From Embleya sp045207785 (GTDB taxonomy: Bacteria > Actinomycetota > Actinomycetes > Streptomycetales > Streptomycetaceae): 64,000 nt of DNA. Made by a program: the position numbers and the translations under genes. The notes under the pieces were generated by a model. That model saw nothing but the letters and a program-made list of their open reading frames with translations. It did not search any database and was not told the DNA's origin. Each line of letters starts with the position of its first letter. Within the stretch, counting starts at the first letter, position 1. Of the stretch, positions 33,194-41,409 are shown piece after piece. The stretch is from contig NZ_CP108776.1 in the NCBI RefSeq assembly GCF_045207785.1, positions 124,001 to 188,000 on the forward strand, written 5' to 3'.

Positions 33194-34834
33194 ATGCCGC
33201 AGGCGATCGTGGTGGTGGGGGCGGGGCCGGTTGGGCAGACGGCCGCCTTGCTGTTGGCACGTTGGGGCGTGCCGGTGACCGTGCTCGACCGTCGTCCGGC
33301 GCGCGACCCGGTCGGGTCGAAGGCGATCTGCCAGCAGCGTGACGTGCTGGACGTCTGGGCGTCGGTCGGCGCGTCGGCGATCGCCGACGAGGGTCTGACG
33401 TGGACGACCGCGCGCACGTACCTCGGTGAGCGGGAACTGTTCGCGTGGACGTTCGCCGAGGACGGCGACTCGCCGCTCCCGCCGTTCGTGAACATCTCGC
33501 AGTCCCGCACCGAGGAGATCCTCGACGGGCGGATCGCCGCGAGCGACCTCGTCGACGTCCGGTGGGGGCACGAGGTCACCGGCGTCGTGCAGGACGCGGA
33601 CGGGGTCACCCTCACGTGCGCGAACGGCGCGGTGCTGCGTGCCCCGTACGTCGTGTGCTGCACGGGGTCGCGCGGCGGCGGCCTGCGCGAGGCCCTGGGC
33701 TTGGACTTCCCCGGTCGAACCTTCGACGACCAGTTCCTGATCTGCGACATCCGGGCCGAACTGCCGGGCTGGGAGAGCGAACGACGGTTCTACTTCGACC
33801 CCGCCTGGAACCCGGGGCGCCAAGTGCTGATCCACCCGTGTCCCGACTCCGTCTTCCGGATCGACTGGCAGGTGCCGCCGGACTTCGACCTCGCGACCGA
33901 GGAGGCCTCCGGCGGACTCGACCGGCGGATCCGGCAGATCGTCGGGGACCGACCGTACGAGATCGTGTGGCGGTCCGTGTACCGCTTCCACTCGCGCATG
34001 GTCGACCGCATGCGGGTGGGGCGCGTGCTGCTCGCGGGGGACAGTGCCCACGTCGTCGCGCCGTTCGGGGCCCGCGGGCTCAACTCCGGGGTGGGTGACG
34101 CCGAGAACGCGGCCTGGAAGCTGGCGTTCGTGTCGCGCGGCTGGGCGGACGAGGCGGTGCTGGAGACCTACCACGGCGAACGGCACGCCGCGGCGGCCGA
34201 GAACCTCGACATCACCGGCGCCACCATGCGCTTCCTCGTACCCCAGGACGAGACCGAGCAGGCCGTACGGGCGGCCACGTTGCTCGCGGCCGCCGGCGAT
34301 CCCGAACTGGCCGCGCGTACGGTCGACTCCGGGCGGCTGGCGGAGCCGTTCTGGTACGTGGACTCCCCGCTCACCACCCCGGCCCCGCACCGCCCCTTCG
34401 GCGGCCGCCCGGCCAAGGGCCAACTGTGCGTGCCCGCCCCCGGGGTGATCGTGCCGGACGTGCGCGTGCGCGTGCCCGGACACGACGAGCCGGTGAGGCT
34501 GCGCGAGGTGGTTCGCGAGGGGTTCACTCTGCTGCTGGCGACGGCCGGAGGGCCAGTGGACCCGGCGGCCGCCCCGTCGACCGACCACGACGACGCGTGG
34601 GCGGAGTCCCTGGCCGCCGCCGCCCGGGCGGCGTCCACGGCCCCGGTCACCGTGCTGCGCCTCGACGGCCACGGGGCCGAGGCCGACCCGGCGCGGCCCC
34701 GAGATCTGCCCGCCGTCCCCGGAGAGGCCTGGCTGATCCGACCCGACGCCCACATCGCCGCGATCCTGCCCGACGCGCGGGCGGGCGACGTGACCGTCGC
34801 CGTGCGCCGCGCCCTGGCCCGGACCGGTGGGTGA
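33194..34834 (+). CDS. FAD-dependent aromatic hydroxylase (MhpA/PheA-like)
   Basis: The 546-residue flavoprotein has the group A monooxygenase signatures: GxGxxG in IVVVGAGPVGQTAALLLARW, DG-like GHEVTGVVQDADGVTL, and the GD motif in RVLLAGDSAHVVAPFGARGL followed by NSGVGDAENAAWKLAF. The C-terminal 140 residues form a thioredoxin-like domain (PAKGQLCVPAPGVIVPDVRV, GEAWLIRPDAHIAAILPD). Enzymes of this type para- or ortho-hydroxylate phenolic acids using NAD(P)H and O2. With hmgA and fahA downstream it probably makes homogentisate from a hydroxyphenylacetate-type substrate, or a close precursor; HPPD is absent from the window. Start ATG 33194, 54 bases after the MBL-fold gene. Substrate unproven. 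Confidence 0.83.
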   Translation: MPQAIVVVGAGPVGQTAALLLARWGVPVTVLDRRPARDPVGSKAICQQRDVLDVWASVGASAIADEGLTWTTARTYLGERELFAWTFAEDGDSPLPPFVNISQSRTEEILDGRIAASDLVDVRWGHEVTGVVQDADGVTLTCANGAVLRAPYVVCCTGSRGGGLREALGLDFPGRTFDDQFLICDIRAELPGWESERRFYFDPAWNPGRQVLIHPCPDSVFRIDWQVPPDFDLATEEASGGLDRRIRQIVGDRPYEIVWRSVYRFHSRMVDRMRVGRVLLAGDSAHVVAPFGARGLNSGVGDAENAAWKLAFVSRGWADEAVLETYHGERHAAAAENLDITGATMRFLVPQDETEQAVRAATLLAAAGDPELAARTVDSGRLAEPFWYVDSPLTTPAPHRPFGGRPAKGQLCVPAPGVIVPDVRVRVPGHDEPVRLREVVREGFTLLLATAGGPVDPAAAPSTDHDDAWAESLAAAARAASTAPVTVLRLDGHGAEADPARPRDLPAVPGEAWLIRPDAHIAAILPDARAGDVTVAVRRALARTGG

Positions 34835-35084
34835 CGCCGGGCGGGCGAGGACGGACGGACCGTGCCCCCGGGGCGGCGACCCGGTGGACGACTGCCCGGT
34901 GCCGGGCGCCCCGGGCGAGCTGGTGGTGATCCGTCCGGACGGTCGGATCCTCGCCCGCCTCGACGCCACCGCCCCCGAGCGGCGCGAGATGTTCCTCACC
35001 CGACTGGTGCTGCCGCTCGCGGTGGACGGCGGCGACACCGAGGCGTTCCGCCGCGCCGTGGAGACAGCCGTACTGCCCGGGTAG
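34827..35084 (+). CDS. Small hypothetical protein translationally coupled to the hydroxylase
   Basis: The 85-residue product starts at GTG 34827 inside the hydroxylase stop region (eight-base overlap), which suggests coupling. Its centre (GELVVIRPDGRILARLDA) resembles the last strands of the hydroxylase's own thioredoxin-like tail (EAWLIRPDAHIAAIL), so it may be a duplicated or separated piece of such a tail, followed by an amphipathic helix (EAFRRAVETAVL). The N-terminal 25 residues are low in structure. Third-position GC is high throughout. Real translation is likely but not certain; no function can be assigned. Confidence 0.5.
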   Translation: MGDAGRARTDGPCPRGGDPVDDCPVPGAPGELVVIRPDGRILARLDATAPERREMFLTRLVLPLAVDGGDTEAFRRAVETAVLPG

Positions 35085-35136
35085 CGCGACCCGGTTCGCA
35101 CGAGAGCCCACACCCTTCGGAAGCAGGGAAAAGACC

Positions 35137-36357
35137 ATGGCCCACTACCGCAGCGTGGGGGAAATCCCCCGCAAGCGGCACACCCAGCACCGGCGCCCCG
35201 ACGGGGGGCTGTACTACGAGGAATTGGTGGGCGAGGAGGGATTCTCGTCGGACTCCTCGCTGCTGTACCACCGGCGGATCCCCTCCGCGCTGGTGGACAG
35301 CCGGGTGTGGGAGCTGCCGGACCTGTCCACCGCGCCCAACCACCCGCTGAGGCCGCGGCACCTGAGGCTGCACCGCCTGTTCCCCAGCGAGACCTGGCGC
35401 GACACGGACGTGGTCACCGGCCGACGCCTGGTGCTGGGCAACGGCGACGTGCGGATCTCGTACGTGGTGGCCGGCGCCGCGTCGCCGCTGTACCGGAACG
35501 CGATCGGCGACGAGTGCGTGTACATCGAGTCGGGCGGGGCCCGCGTGGAAACCGTCTTCGGCGTTCTCGACGCGGGCGAGGGCGACTACGTGATCCTGCC
35601 GCGCGGCACCACCCACCGCTGGGTGCCCACCGGCGACGCCCCGCTGCGGGCCTACTGCGTCGAGGCCCACAGCCACATCGCCCCGCCCAGGCGCTACCTG
35701 TCGCGGTACGGGCAACTGCTGGAGCACGCCCCGTACTGCGAGCGGGACCTGCGCGGACCCGACGGGCCGCTGCTGGTCGAGGGCGACGAGATCGAGGACG
35801 TCGAGGTCTACGTCAAGCACCGCGGGCCGGGGCCGGGCGGGGTCGCCGGGACGGTCATGGTGCAGCCCTCGCACCCGTTCGACGTGGTCGGGTGGGACGG
35901 GTGCCTGTACCCGTACGCCTTCAACATCGGCGACTTCGAGCCGATCACCGGCCGGGTGCACCAGCCGCCGCCGGCCCACCAGGTCTTCGAGGGGCACAAC
36001 TTCGTGATCTGCAACTTCGTGCCCCGCAAGGTGGACTACCACCCGCTGTCGATTCCCGTCCCCTACTACCACTCCAACGTGGACAGCGACGAGGTGATGT
36101 TCTACTGCGGCGGTGACTACGAGGCCCGCAAGGGCTCCGGCATCGGCCAGGGTTCCGTCTCACTGCACCCCGGCGGCCACGCGCACGGCCCGCAGCCGGG
36201 CGCGTACGAACGGTCCGTCGGGGTGGAGTTCTTCGACGAACTGGCCGTGATGGTCGACACCTTCCGCCCGCTGGAACTGGGCGAGGGCTCCGTCGCGTGC
36301 GAGGACGACGGCTACGCCTGGAGCTGGTCCGGCCGTGGCCCGGGAGGGAAGCGATGA
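35137..36357 (+). CDS. hmgA: Homogentisate 1,2-dioxygenase
   Basis: The 406-residue protein opens MAHYRSVGEIPRKRHTQHR and carries the cupin-type fold of homogentisate dioxygenase: NGDVRISYVVAGAASPLYRN, DECVYIESGGARVETVFG, ILPRGTTHRWVP. The C-terminal active site is PYYHSNVDSDEVMFYCGGDY (ring-binding His and iron Glu) and SVSLHPGGHAHGPQPGAY (iron His). It cleaves homogentisate to maleylacetoacetate with O2 and Fe(II) in the cytoplasm. At 406 residues it is slightly shorter than mammalian HGD (445) and matches the actinobacterial form. ATG 35137 follows AGGGAAAAG. It is followed by the unknown gene at 36354 with an ATGA overlap, so the operon is tightly coupled. All metal ligands are present. 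Confidence 0.95.
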   Translation: MAHYRSVGEIPRKRHTQHRRPDGGLYYEELVGEEGFSSDSSLLYHRRIPSALVDSRVWELPDLSTAPNHPLRPRHLRLHRLFPSETWRDTDVVTGRRLVLGNGDVRISYVVAGAASPLYRNAIGDECVYIESGGARVETVFGVLDAGEGDYVILPRGTTHRWVPTGDAPLRAYCVEAHSHIAPPRRYLSRYGQLLEHAPYCERDLRGPDGPLLVEGDEIEDVEVYVKHRGPGPGGVAGTVMVQPSHPFDVVGWDGCLYPYAFNIGDFEPITGRVHQPPPAHQVFEGHNFVICNFVPRKVDYHPLSIPVPYYHSNVDSDEVMFYCGGDYEARKGSGIGQGSVSLHPGGHAHGPQPGAYERSVGVEFFDELAVMVDTFRPLELGEGSVACEDDGYAWSWSGRGPGGKR

Positions 36358-37241
36358 CCGCCCCGCTGTTCACCGCGCTGGTCGACGACGCCGGCCTCTT
36401 CCCGCCGGAGGAGCTGCCCATGCCCGCGGCGGTGGCCCGGTACCGCGCGGACTCCGCGGCCGCACACCCCGTGCCCACCGGCCGCTTCCTGTGCCCCGCC
36501 ACCCGGCTGCCCGAACTCGTCGCCGCCTTGGACCCCGCGGATCACCTCGACCTCGGCCTGATCACCCCGGTGGACGGCGACACCGCACGGCGGGCGCTGG
36601 AGCGCCTGGCGGCCGAACCCCGGCTGCGCCTGGCGGCCACCGAGGGCCCGCTGCCCGCGGCCGACACCCGGGCCGAGGCCGCGCGCGACGCGGTCGCGGC
36701 GGTGCGACGGCTCGCCGACCTGCTGCCCGAGGGCCTGACGCATCACGCAGAGGTTCCGATCACCGGCGACTGGCGCGAGGCGCTGCCCGTGCTGGCCGAC
36801 GCCGGGCTGGGGGCCAAGGTCCGCTGCGGCGGTGTGCGGGCCGAGCTGTTCCCGACCGTGGCCCGGCTGGCCGACTTCGTCCACGCGTGTGCGCGGCTGG
36901 AGCTGCCGTTCAAGGCGACCGCCGGGCTGCACAACGCCGTACGCCACCGCGACCCGCGTACCGGCTTCACCCACCACGGCTTCCTCAACCTGCTGCTCGC
37001 CCTCTGCCGCGCGGTGGACGGCGGCACCCCGGAGGATGTCGCCGCCGTGCTCGCGGCCACCGACGCGACGGCCCTCGCCGAGCAGGCCCGCGCCGTCGAC
37101 ACGGTGACCGCCGGGCGCGCCCGCGCCCTGTTGGTCGCGTACGGCTCGTGCAGCACCCGGGAGCCGATCGACGACCTGCGGTCCCTGGGCCTGTTCACCG
37201 ACACCGGCCCGCACACCCCGAACATGGAGACGCCCGCATGA
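36354..37241 (+). CDS. Unknown protein between hmgA and fahA
   Basis: The 295-residue product is Ala/Leu-rich and predicted alpha/beta, with alternating strands and helices that suit a TIM-like barrel: TALVDDAGLFPPEELPMPAA, FLCPATRLPELVAALDP, AEVPITGDWREALPVLADAG, GAKVRCGGVRAELFPTVARL, LELPFKATAGLHNAVRHRDP. The KATAGLHNAVR strand with a central Lys is suggestive of an aldolase or isomerase. Its start overlaps the hmgA stop (ATGA) and its stop overlaps the fahA start (ATGA), so it is made in step with both enzymes and is probably a pathway component. The expected missing step between HmgA and FahA is maleylacetoacetate isomerase; whether this protein fills it is conjecture, as it does not resemble the GST-type isomerase. 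Confidence 0.8.
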   Translation: MTAPLFTALVDDAGLFPPEELPMPAAVARYRADSAAAHPVPTGRFLCPATRLPELVAALDPADHLDLGLITPVDGDTARRALERLAAEPRLRLAATEGPLPAADTRAEAARDAVAAVRRLADLLPEGLTHHAEVPITGDWREALPVLADAGLGAKVRCGGVRAELFPTVARLADFVHACARLELPFKATAGLHNAVRHRDPRTGFTHHGFLNLLLALCRAVDGGTPEDVAAVLAATDATALAEQARAVDTVTAGRARALLVAYGSCSTREPIDDLRSLGLFTDTGPHTPNMETPA

Positions 37242-38491
37242 CCCTCACCACCTGGGTTCCCGTGCCCGACGACAGCGACTTCCCGGTGCAGAACCTGCCG
37301 TACGGCGTGTTCTCACGCGCCGGCGAGCGGCCCCGCGTCGGGGTGGCGATCGGCGGGTCGGTGCTGGACCTCTCCCGCTTGGACCTGCCCCACGCCTCGG
37401 ACTTCGCGGCCGACCGGCTCAACCCCTTCATGGCGCGCGGCCGTGTCGCGTGGCGACAGGTTCGGGCCCGGCTGACCGAGTTGCTCACCGACGAGGTACA
37501 CCGCCCGGCGGTCGAGCCGCACCTGGTCCCGCTCGACGAGGTCACGCTGCACCTGCCGTTCGAGGTCGCGGACTACGTCGACTTCTACGCGTCCGAGCAC
37601 CATGCCTCCAACGTCGGCCGCATCTTCCGACCGACCCAGGAGCCGCTGACCCCCAACTGGAAGCACCTGCCCATCGGTTACCACGGCCGCGCGGGCACCG
37701 TGATGGTCTCCGGCACGCCGGTGGTGCGTCCCTGCGGCCAGCGCAAGGCCCCGGCCGAGGCCGCGCCCGACTTCGGGCCGTCGCGGCGCCTGGACATCGA
37801 GGCCGAGGTCGGCTTCGTCGTGGGTGTCCCCTCCGCGCTCGGCACGCGGGTGTCCACCGCCGACTTCGCCGAGCACGTCTTCGGCGTGGTCCTGGTCAAC
37901 GACTGGAGCGCCCGCGACATCCAGGCCTGGGAGTACGTTCCGCTGGGCCCGTTCCTCGGCAAGTCCTTCGCGACCTCCGTCTCCCCATGGGTGGTGACGC
38001 TCGACGCGCTGGAGCACGCCCGTACCGCCCCACCCGCCCCGGACACCCCCCAGCTGCCCTACCTGCGTGAGGACCGGCCGTGGGGGCTGGACCTGGAGCT
38101 GGAGGTCGCCTGGAACGGTGACGTGGTCTCCCGGCCGCCGTTCGCGCAGATGTACTGGACCGCCGCCCAGCAACTCGCCCACATGACCGTCAACGGCGCC
38201 TCGTTGCGCACCGGCGACCTGTTCGCCTCCGGTACGGTCTCCGGCCCCGAGCGCGACCAGCGCGGCTCCTTCCTGGAACTGTCCTGGAGCGGCCAGGAGC
38301 CGGTCCAGCTCTCCGACGGCACCGCCCGTACCTTCCTCGAGGACGGCGACACCGTTGGCATCCGGGCCGGAGCTCCCGGCGCCGACGGCGTCCGGATCGG
38401 TTTCGGCGAGGTCACCGGAACCGTCCGGCCGGCTACCCCGGACCCCGACCGCGCGCGCGAGATCAAGGCCACGTTCGGGGCGATCGGCTGA
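37238..38491 (+). CDS. fahA: Fumarylacetoacetase
   Basis: The 417-residue protein has the FAH N-terminal SH3-like domain (NLPYGVFSRAGERPRVGVAI, GGSVLDLSRLDLP) and catalytic C-terminal fold: VDFYASEHHASNVGRIFRPT (metal Asp/catalytic His), WKHLPIGYHGRAGTVMVSGT, DIEAEVGFVVGVPS (metal Glu), VVLVNDWSARDIQAWEYVPL (metal Asp), GPFLGKSFATSVSPWVV. It hydrolyses fumarylacetoacetate to fumarate and acetoacetate, completing homogentisate breakdown. ATG 37238 overlaps the previous stop; the gene ends the operon at 38491. All ligands expected from the mouse enzyme family appear to be present. Confidence 0.95.
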   Translation: MTLTTWVPVPDDSDFPVQNLPYGVFSRAGERPRVGVAIGGSVLDLSRLDLPHASDFAADRLNPFMARGRVAWRQVRARLTELLTDEVHRPAVEPHLVPLDEVTLHLPFEVADYVDFYASEHHASNVGRIFRPTQEPLTPNWKHLPIGYHGRAGTVMVSGTPVVRPCGQRKAPAEAAPDFGPSRRLDIEAEVGFVVGVPSALGTRVSTADFAEHVFGVVLVNDWSARDIQAWEYVPLGPFLGKSFATSVSPWVVTLDALEHARTAPPAPDTPQLPYLREDRPWGLDLELEVAWNGDVVSRPPFAQMYWTAAQQLAHMTVNGASLRTGDLFASGTVSGPERDQRGSFLELSWSGQEPVQLSDGTARTFLEDGDTVGIRAGAPGADGVRIGFGEVTGTVRPATPDPDRAREIKATFGAIG

Positions 38492-38849
38492 CGGCCGGCA
38501 CAGGAGCGGCGACCCGGAACCGCGAAATCTTCAGCACCCCGCGGCCCGCCGTGCGACGGCCGGCCTGCGCAACAGGTCCGCCGCGACCTCCGCGGGTACC
38601 CGGGCCACGATCACGTCGCCGCGGACACGGAGGGCAGCCGCTCCCGGCCGCGCAGCGCCATGCGGGCAGCGCCCACCAGCCCCCGCCGCCGGCGCACGGC
38701 GGCGGGCGAAGGGCGCACTTCCCGCTCCTTCCTCCTCGGTGAACTCGGGCTGCGCCGTTCCGCCGGCCGAACCGGGATCTGTTTCGACAATGCCATGGCC
38801 GAATCGAGCCCACAGTTCCCCCCATCGATACCATCAGGGAGTGCTGCCC
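38492..38849. other. Gap after the homogentisate operon containing an IS3 fossil
   Basis: No full gene is present. The only recognisable item is the IS3 transposase fragment at 38739-38812. I see no strong terminator after fahA. Confidence 0.5.
38739..38812 (+). mobile_element. IS3-family transposase (OrfB) fragment
   Basis: The plus strand reads GELGLRRSAGRTGICFDNAM AES, the conserved IS3 OrfB segment around the second catalytic Asp (pattern S-x-G-R-T-G-x-C-x-D-N-A-x-A-E-S). Only about 25 residues remain, cut off on both sides; no inverted repeats or target duplication are visible. It lies immediately upstream of the macro-domain gene. Confidence 0.75.
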
Positions 38850-39353
38850 ATGGAATTCGTCGACGGCGACGCCACCGCCCCCCAGGTCGACGGCAACAAG
38901 ATCATCGCCCATGTCTGCAACGACATCGGCGCCTGGGGCGCCGGTATCGTCCGGGTGATCTCCTGCCGCTGGCCCGAGCCCGAGCGGGAGTTCCGCGCCT
39001 GGCACCGCGACCGTGCCACCACGGGCTACCGGCTCGGTGCCGTGCAACTCGTAAAGGTCGAGCCCACCCTGTGGGTGGCGAACATGGTCGGCCAGCATGG
39101 CATCCGGACTCGCGAGGGCATCAGGACCGAGTCCGGGACCGATCCCGCCGATAGCGGCCCGGCCATCCGCTACGACGCGGTGCGGGAGTGTCTGCACGTC
39201 CTGGCGGAGCACGCAGAGGGACTGCATGCCTCGGTGCACATGCCCCGCATCGGCTGCGGCCTGGCCGGCGGCACCTGGGACCGTGTCGAACCCCTCATCA
39301 CCCAGGCGCTGTGCGCCAGACACATCCGTACGATCGTCTACGACCACGTATAG
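38850..39353 (+). CDS. Macro-domain (ADP-ribose-binding) protein
   Basis: The 167-residue protein is a stand-alone macro domain: GDATAPQVDGNKIIAHVCND, GAWGAGIVRVISCRWPEPER (diphosphate-binding loop), YRLGAVQLVKVEPTLWVANM, VHMPRIGCGLAGGTWDRVEP (second loop). Proteins of this kind bind ADP-ribose or remove it from protein or DNA, or process O-acetyl-ADP-ribose; the ALC1/TARG-like members are its nearest remembered relatives. The Asn of HVCND and the Gly-rich loops needed for ligand binding are present, so it is likely active. ATG 38850 follows AGGGAG at nine bases; GTG 38841 is an alternative. No ADP-ribosyltransferase toxin such as DarT is adjacent, so the partner is unknown. Confidence 0.85.
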   Translation: MEFVDGDATAPQVDGNKIIAHVCNDIGAWGAGIVRVISCRWPEPEREFRAWHRDRATTGYRLGAVQLVKVEPTLWVANMVGQHGIRTREGIRTESGTDPADSGPAIRYDAVRECLHVLAEHAEGLHASVHMPRIGCGLAGGTWDRVEPLITQALCARHIRTIVYDHV

Positions 39354-39437
39354 CCACCGGGGGCTTGTCGGCCGGAGGGGCCGACTGCGCTCGGAGGGCG
39401 TCGTATGGCCGGCCCGACAACGGTGTAGCGGGGCGGG

Positions 39438-39706
39438 GCTCACGCCGGCACAGCGGGAGGTGTTGGCGGAGGTGGGCGTGCGCGTGGTCGAGGTGCCGGT
39501 GCACCGGTAGACGCTCACCCTCGCCGCGGCCACCACGTACCGGGACGGGAAGGACATCTGACCGTGCCGCGCAAGCATGTCGAGGCCGTCGAGGTCGACG
39601 TGTGGTGCATGAGGTGAAGTTGGGTGTCGCGATCGCCAACGTGCGACAGCGGCGGGCGACATGGGCGGCGGAACGGGTCGAGGTCCTGACCGGGCTCAGG
39701 CGCTGA
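39438..39706 (+). pseudogene. Fossil of a helicase-associated (HA) domain protein
   Basis: Across two frames the plus strand reads LTPAQREVLAEVGVRVVEVP, TLAAATTYRDGKDI, TVPRKHVEAVEVD, a stop, then HEVKLGVAIANVRQRRATWA AERVEVLTGL. These are the tandem 65-residue helicase-associated repeats (x-VPR-x-H-x-E, K-LG-x-W/A-x-x-N-x-R-x-x-R/A-x-x-L) found at the C-termini of large Streptomyces DEAD-box proteins. Two stops and a frameshift make it nonfunctional, and the helicase part is absent. Confidence 0.55.
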
Positions 39707-39858
39707 CGACGTACTACGGAGACTCGGGCAGGCTGACGGCCGTTGCCGTGTCGTCAAGTACCGTGCAGTGACCGATGGTCGAACAACCAGGCGGCGCCGT
39801 CTGGCGGAGAAGCCGCCCGCCCTGACCCTCTGGTCTACCGAAAGTTGGCCGACTCCTC

Positions 39859-40728
39859 ATGGACCTGGCACTCGATGAGATCGACGGTCTCCTCACGGAT
39901 TACATGTACGGGGACGACAGCGCCCTCGACGGCCTGCTTGCAGCAGGGCCGGTGAGTCTTCGTCGGCTCCTCGCCATTCGGGCGGGCCGGGCCGAGCCGG
40001 GCTGGGACATGGTGGAGATCATGCGCCACGACCGGGACGACTACCGACGCCCCGGAGAAGCGCAGATACACCTTGCCCGCGCCTTCCCGGACACCTTCTT
40101 CGACGAGGCGGCGGAGGACCCCGTGCATGAATCGGCAATCATGGAGACGCTGGAGTACATCAAGGATCCGCGAGTTCTGCCGTTCCTGGAGCGCCAACTG
40201 AGGGCCCGTAGCCCGGAGTACCGCCGTCGAGCGCTGCGAGGTCTGGCCGAGAACGGGACGGCCGATCACACGGAGGTCGTCGCCGCGTGCCTGGCGGACC
40301 CCGAGGCGCGGTCCGAAGCGGTGAACACGCTGGCGCGGCTGGGTGACGCCCGCGCGGTCGGGCCGTTGCTGCGCGAGCACCTGGCAGACGACTCCTCGTT
40401 CGCCCGGTGCGCCGGAATAGCCCTCGACCAGGTCGAGCAGCGCATCGGCGGGCCGCCGGCACCGCCGGTCTGGCGCGAGTTGGGGCCAGTGGTGTTCACC
40501 GCGAAGGCTGTGTTGGGCGTGCCGTGGTGGGTGACCGAGGTCTTGGTGGAGCCCGGCCAGACCGTCCGGGGTGGCGAACTCATGGCCACCCTGGAGAACG
40601 ACGCGGTCTGCCAGGAGCTGATCGCCGACTGGCCCGGCACGGTCACGGAGGTCCGGATCGCGGTGGGCGACCAGGTTCCGGAGGAGGCCGTCGTCCTCGT
40701 TGTGCAATCCCGTCGCCGGATCGGCTAG
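39859..40728 (+). CDS. HEAT-repeat protein with C-terminal lipoyl/biotinyl-like domain (paralogue 2)
   Basis: This 289-residue protein parallels the one at 16066-16950 end to end. Its N-terminal AAGPVSLRRLLAIRAGRAEP is followed by HEAT-like repeats (DPRVLPFLERQLRARSPEYR, GLAENGTADHTEVVAACLAD, ARLGDARAVGPLLREHLADD), the joining motif QRIGGPPAPPVWRELGP and a lipoyl-like tail (VEPGQTVRGGELMATLENDA, LIADWPGTVTEVRIAVGDQV, VLVVQSRRRIG). At the lipoyl-Lys position the sequence is N-D-A-V, so no modification is expected. ATG 39859 begins MDLALDEIDGLLTDYMYGDD; no strong ribosome-binding site. The neighbours (HA-domain fossil, hypothetical gene) give no pathway. The shared architecture suggests a family of non-acylated carrier-like adaptors; function unknown. 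Confidence 0.78.
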   Translation: MDLALDEIDGLLTDYMYGDDSALDGLLAAGPVSLRRLLAIRAGRAEPGWDMVEIMRHDRDDYRRPGEAQIHLARAFPDTFFDEAAEDPVHESAIMETLEYIKDPRVLPFLERQLRARSPEYRRRALRGLAENGTADHTEVVAACLADPEARSEAVNTLARLGDARAVGPLLREHLADDSSFARCAGIALDQVEQRIGGPPAPPVWRELGPVVFTAKAVLGVPWWVTEVLVEPGQTVRGGELMATLENDAVCQELIADWPGTVTEVRIAVGDQVPEEAVVLVVQSRRRIG

Positions 40729-40896
40729 TGCCGCGCCCGGCAACGTTTGCCCCTGAAGAAGTCCGGGTCGGTGCTGCGGTGACCTGGGGAAATGCTGGTG
40801 CCTGTTCTGCGGAGCCGTCACAGTGGAGATAGGACGGCGCTCCGGGGATGGTGACGGTGCTGCGTCTGGCCGTCCGCTGGAGACTGGCGAGTACGG

Positions 40897-41409
40897 CTAC
40901 CCTCCGTCTCCGGCCACGGTGGCAAGTTCGTGCAGCAGCGAGGCGACGGCGGCGTCGGTCAACCGATAGCCGTCGGCGGTCTCCGCAATGTGGCCCGAGG
41001 CGATGCGGGAGTTCCACCACTCTTCGAGGAAGCCGGGGGCGTATCCGCCGGTGCGGAAGCCGTACGGCTCGGTTGCGAGGCCGAAGGCGATCATGAGCTC
41101 GTAGTCCGGCAGCGCGTAGCAACGCTCGGGCTGCGGAGGTGTCCTGAGGTACTGCTCGAAGGAGCCGACCTGGTTGAGCCTGGTGAACAGCCAGAACAGG
41201 TAGTCGTACATCAGCACGGAGCGCGCGTCGGCGTGGCGGACGAAGAACCCCTTGTCGCGCGATGTCACCGCGAACACCCGGACCAGCGCGATGGGGCCGG
41301 TCCGCTCGACGTGCTCCCGTTCCAGATCGATCAGCTCACGATCGAGCCGGCCGACCGTCAGGGTCGACAACCACCCCGCCCCAACCCGCGGCTGCCCCGG
41401 TGGTGTCAA
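40897..41409 (-). CDS. Hypothetical protein, TTG start coupled to upstream frame
   Basis: The 170-residue product is predicted mostly helical and aromatic-rich (FFVRHADARSVLMYDYLFWL, FTRLNQVGSFEQYLRTPPQP, YALPDYELMIAFGLATEPYG, GYAPGFLEEWWNSRIAS). A C-terminal winged-helix-like stretch may follow (GYRLTDAAVASLLHELATVA). I do not recognise it. The TTG at 41409 overlaps the TGA of the frame ending at 41406, suggesting translational coupling to whatever that frame represents. A later start near Met of LMYDYLFW is possible. Third-position GC is high, so it is probably translated. Confidence 0.55.
   Translation of the reverse strand: MTPPGQPRVGAGWLSTLTVGRLDRELIDLEREHVERTGPIALVRVFAVTSRDKGFFVRHADARSVLMYDYLFWLFTRLNQVGSFEQYLRTPPQPERCYALPDYELMIAFGLATEPYGFRTGGYAPGFLEEWWNSRIASGHIAETADGYRLTDAAVASLLHELATVAGDGG

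Noticed and set aside
36354..37241. Assigning the gene as maleylacetoacetate isomerase by position
   Set aside because: Sequence does not look like the GST-fold isomerase; position alone is not enough.
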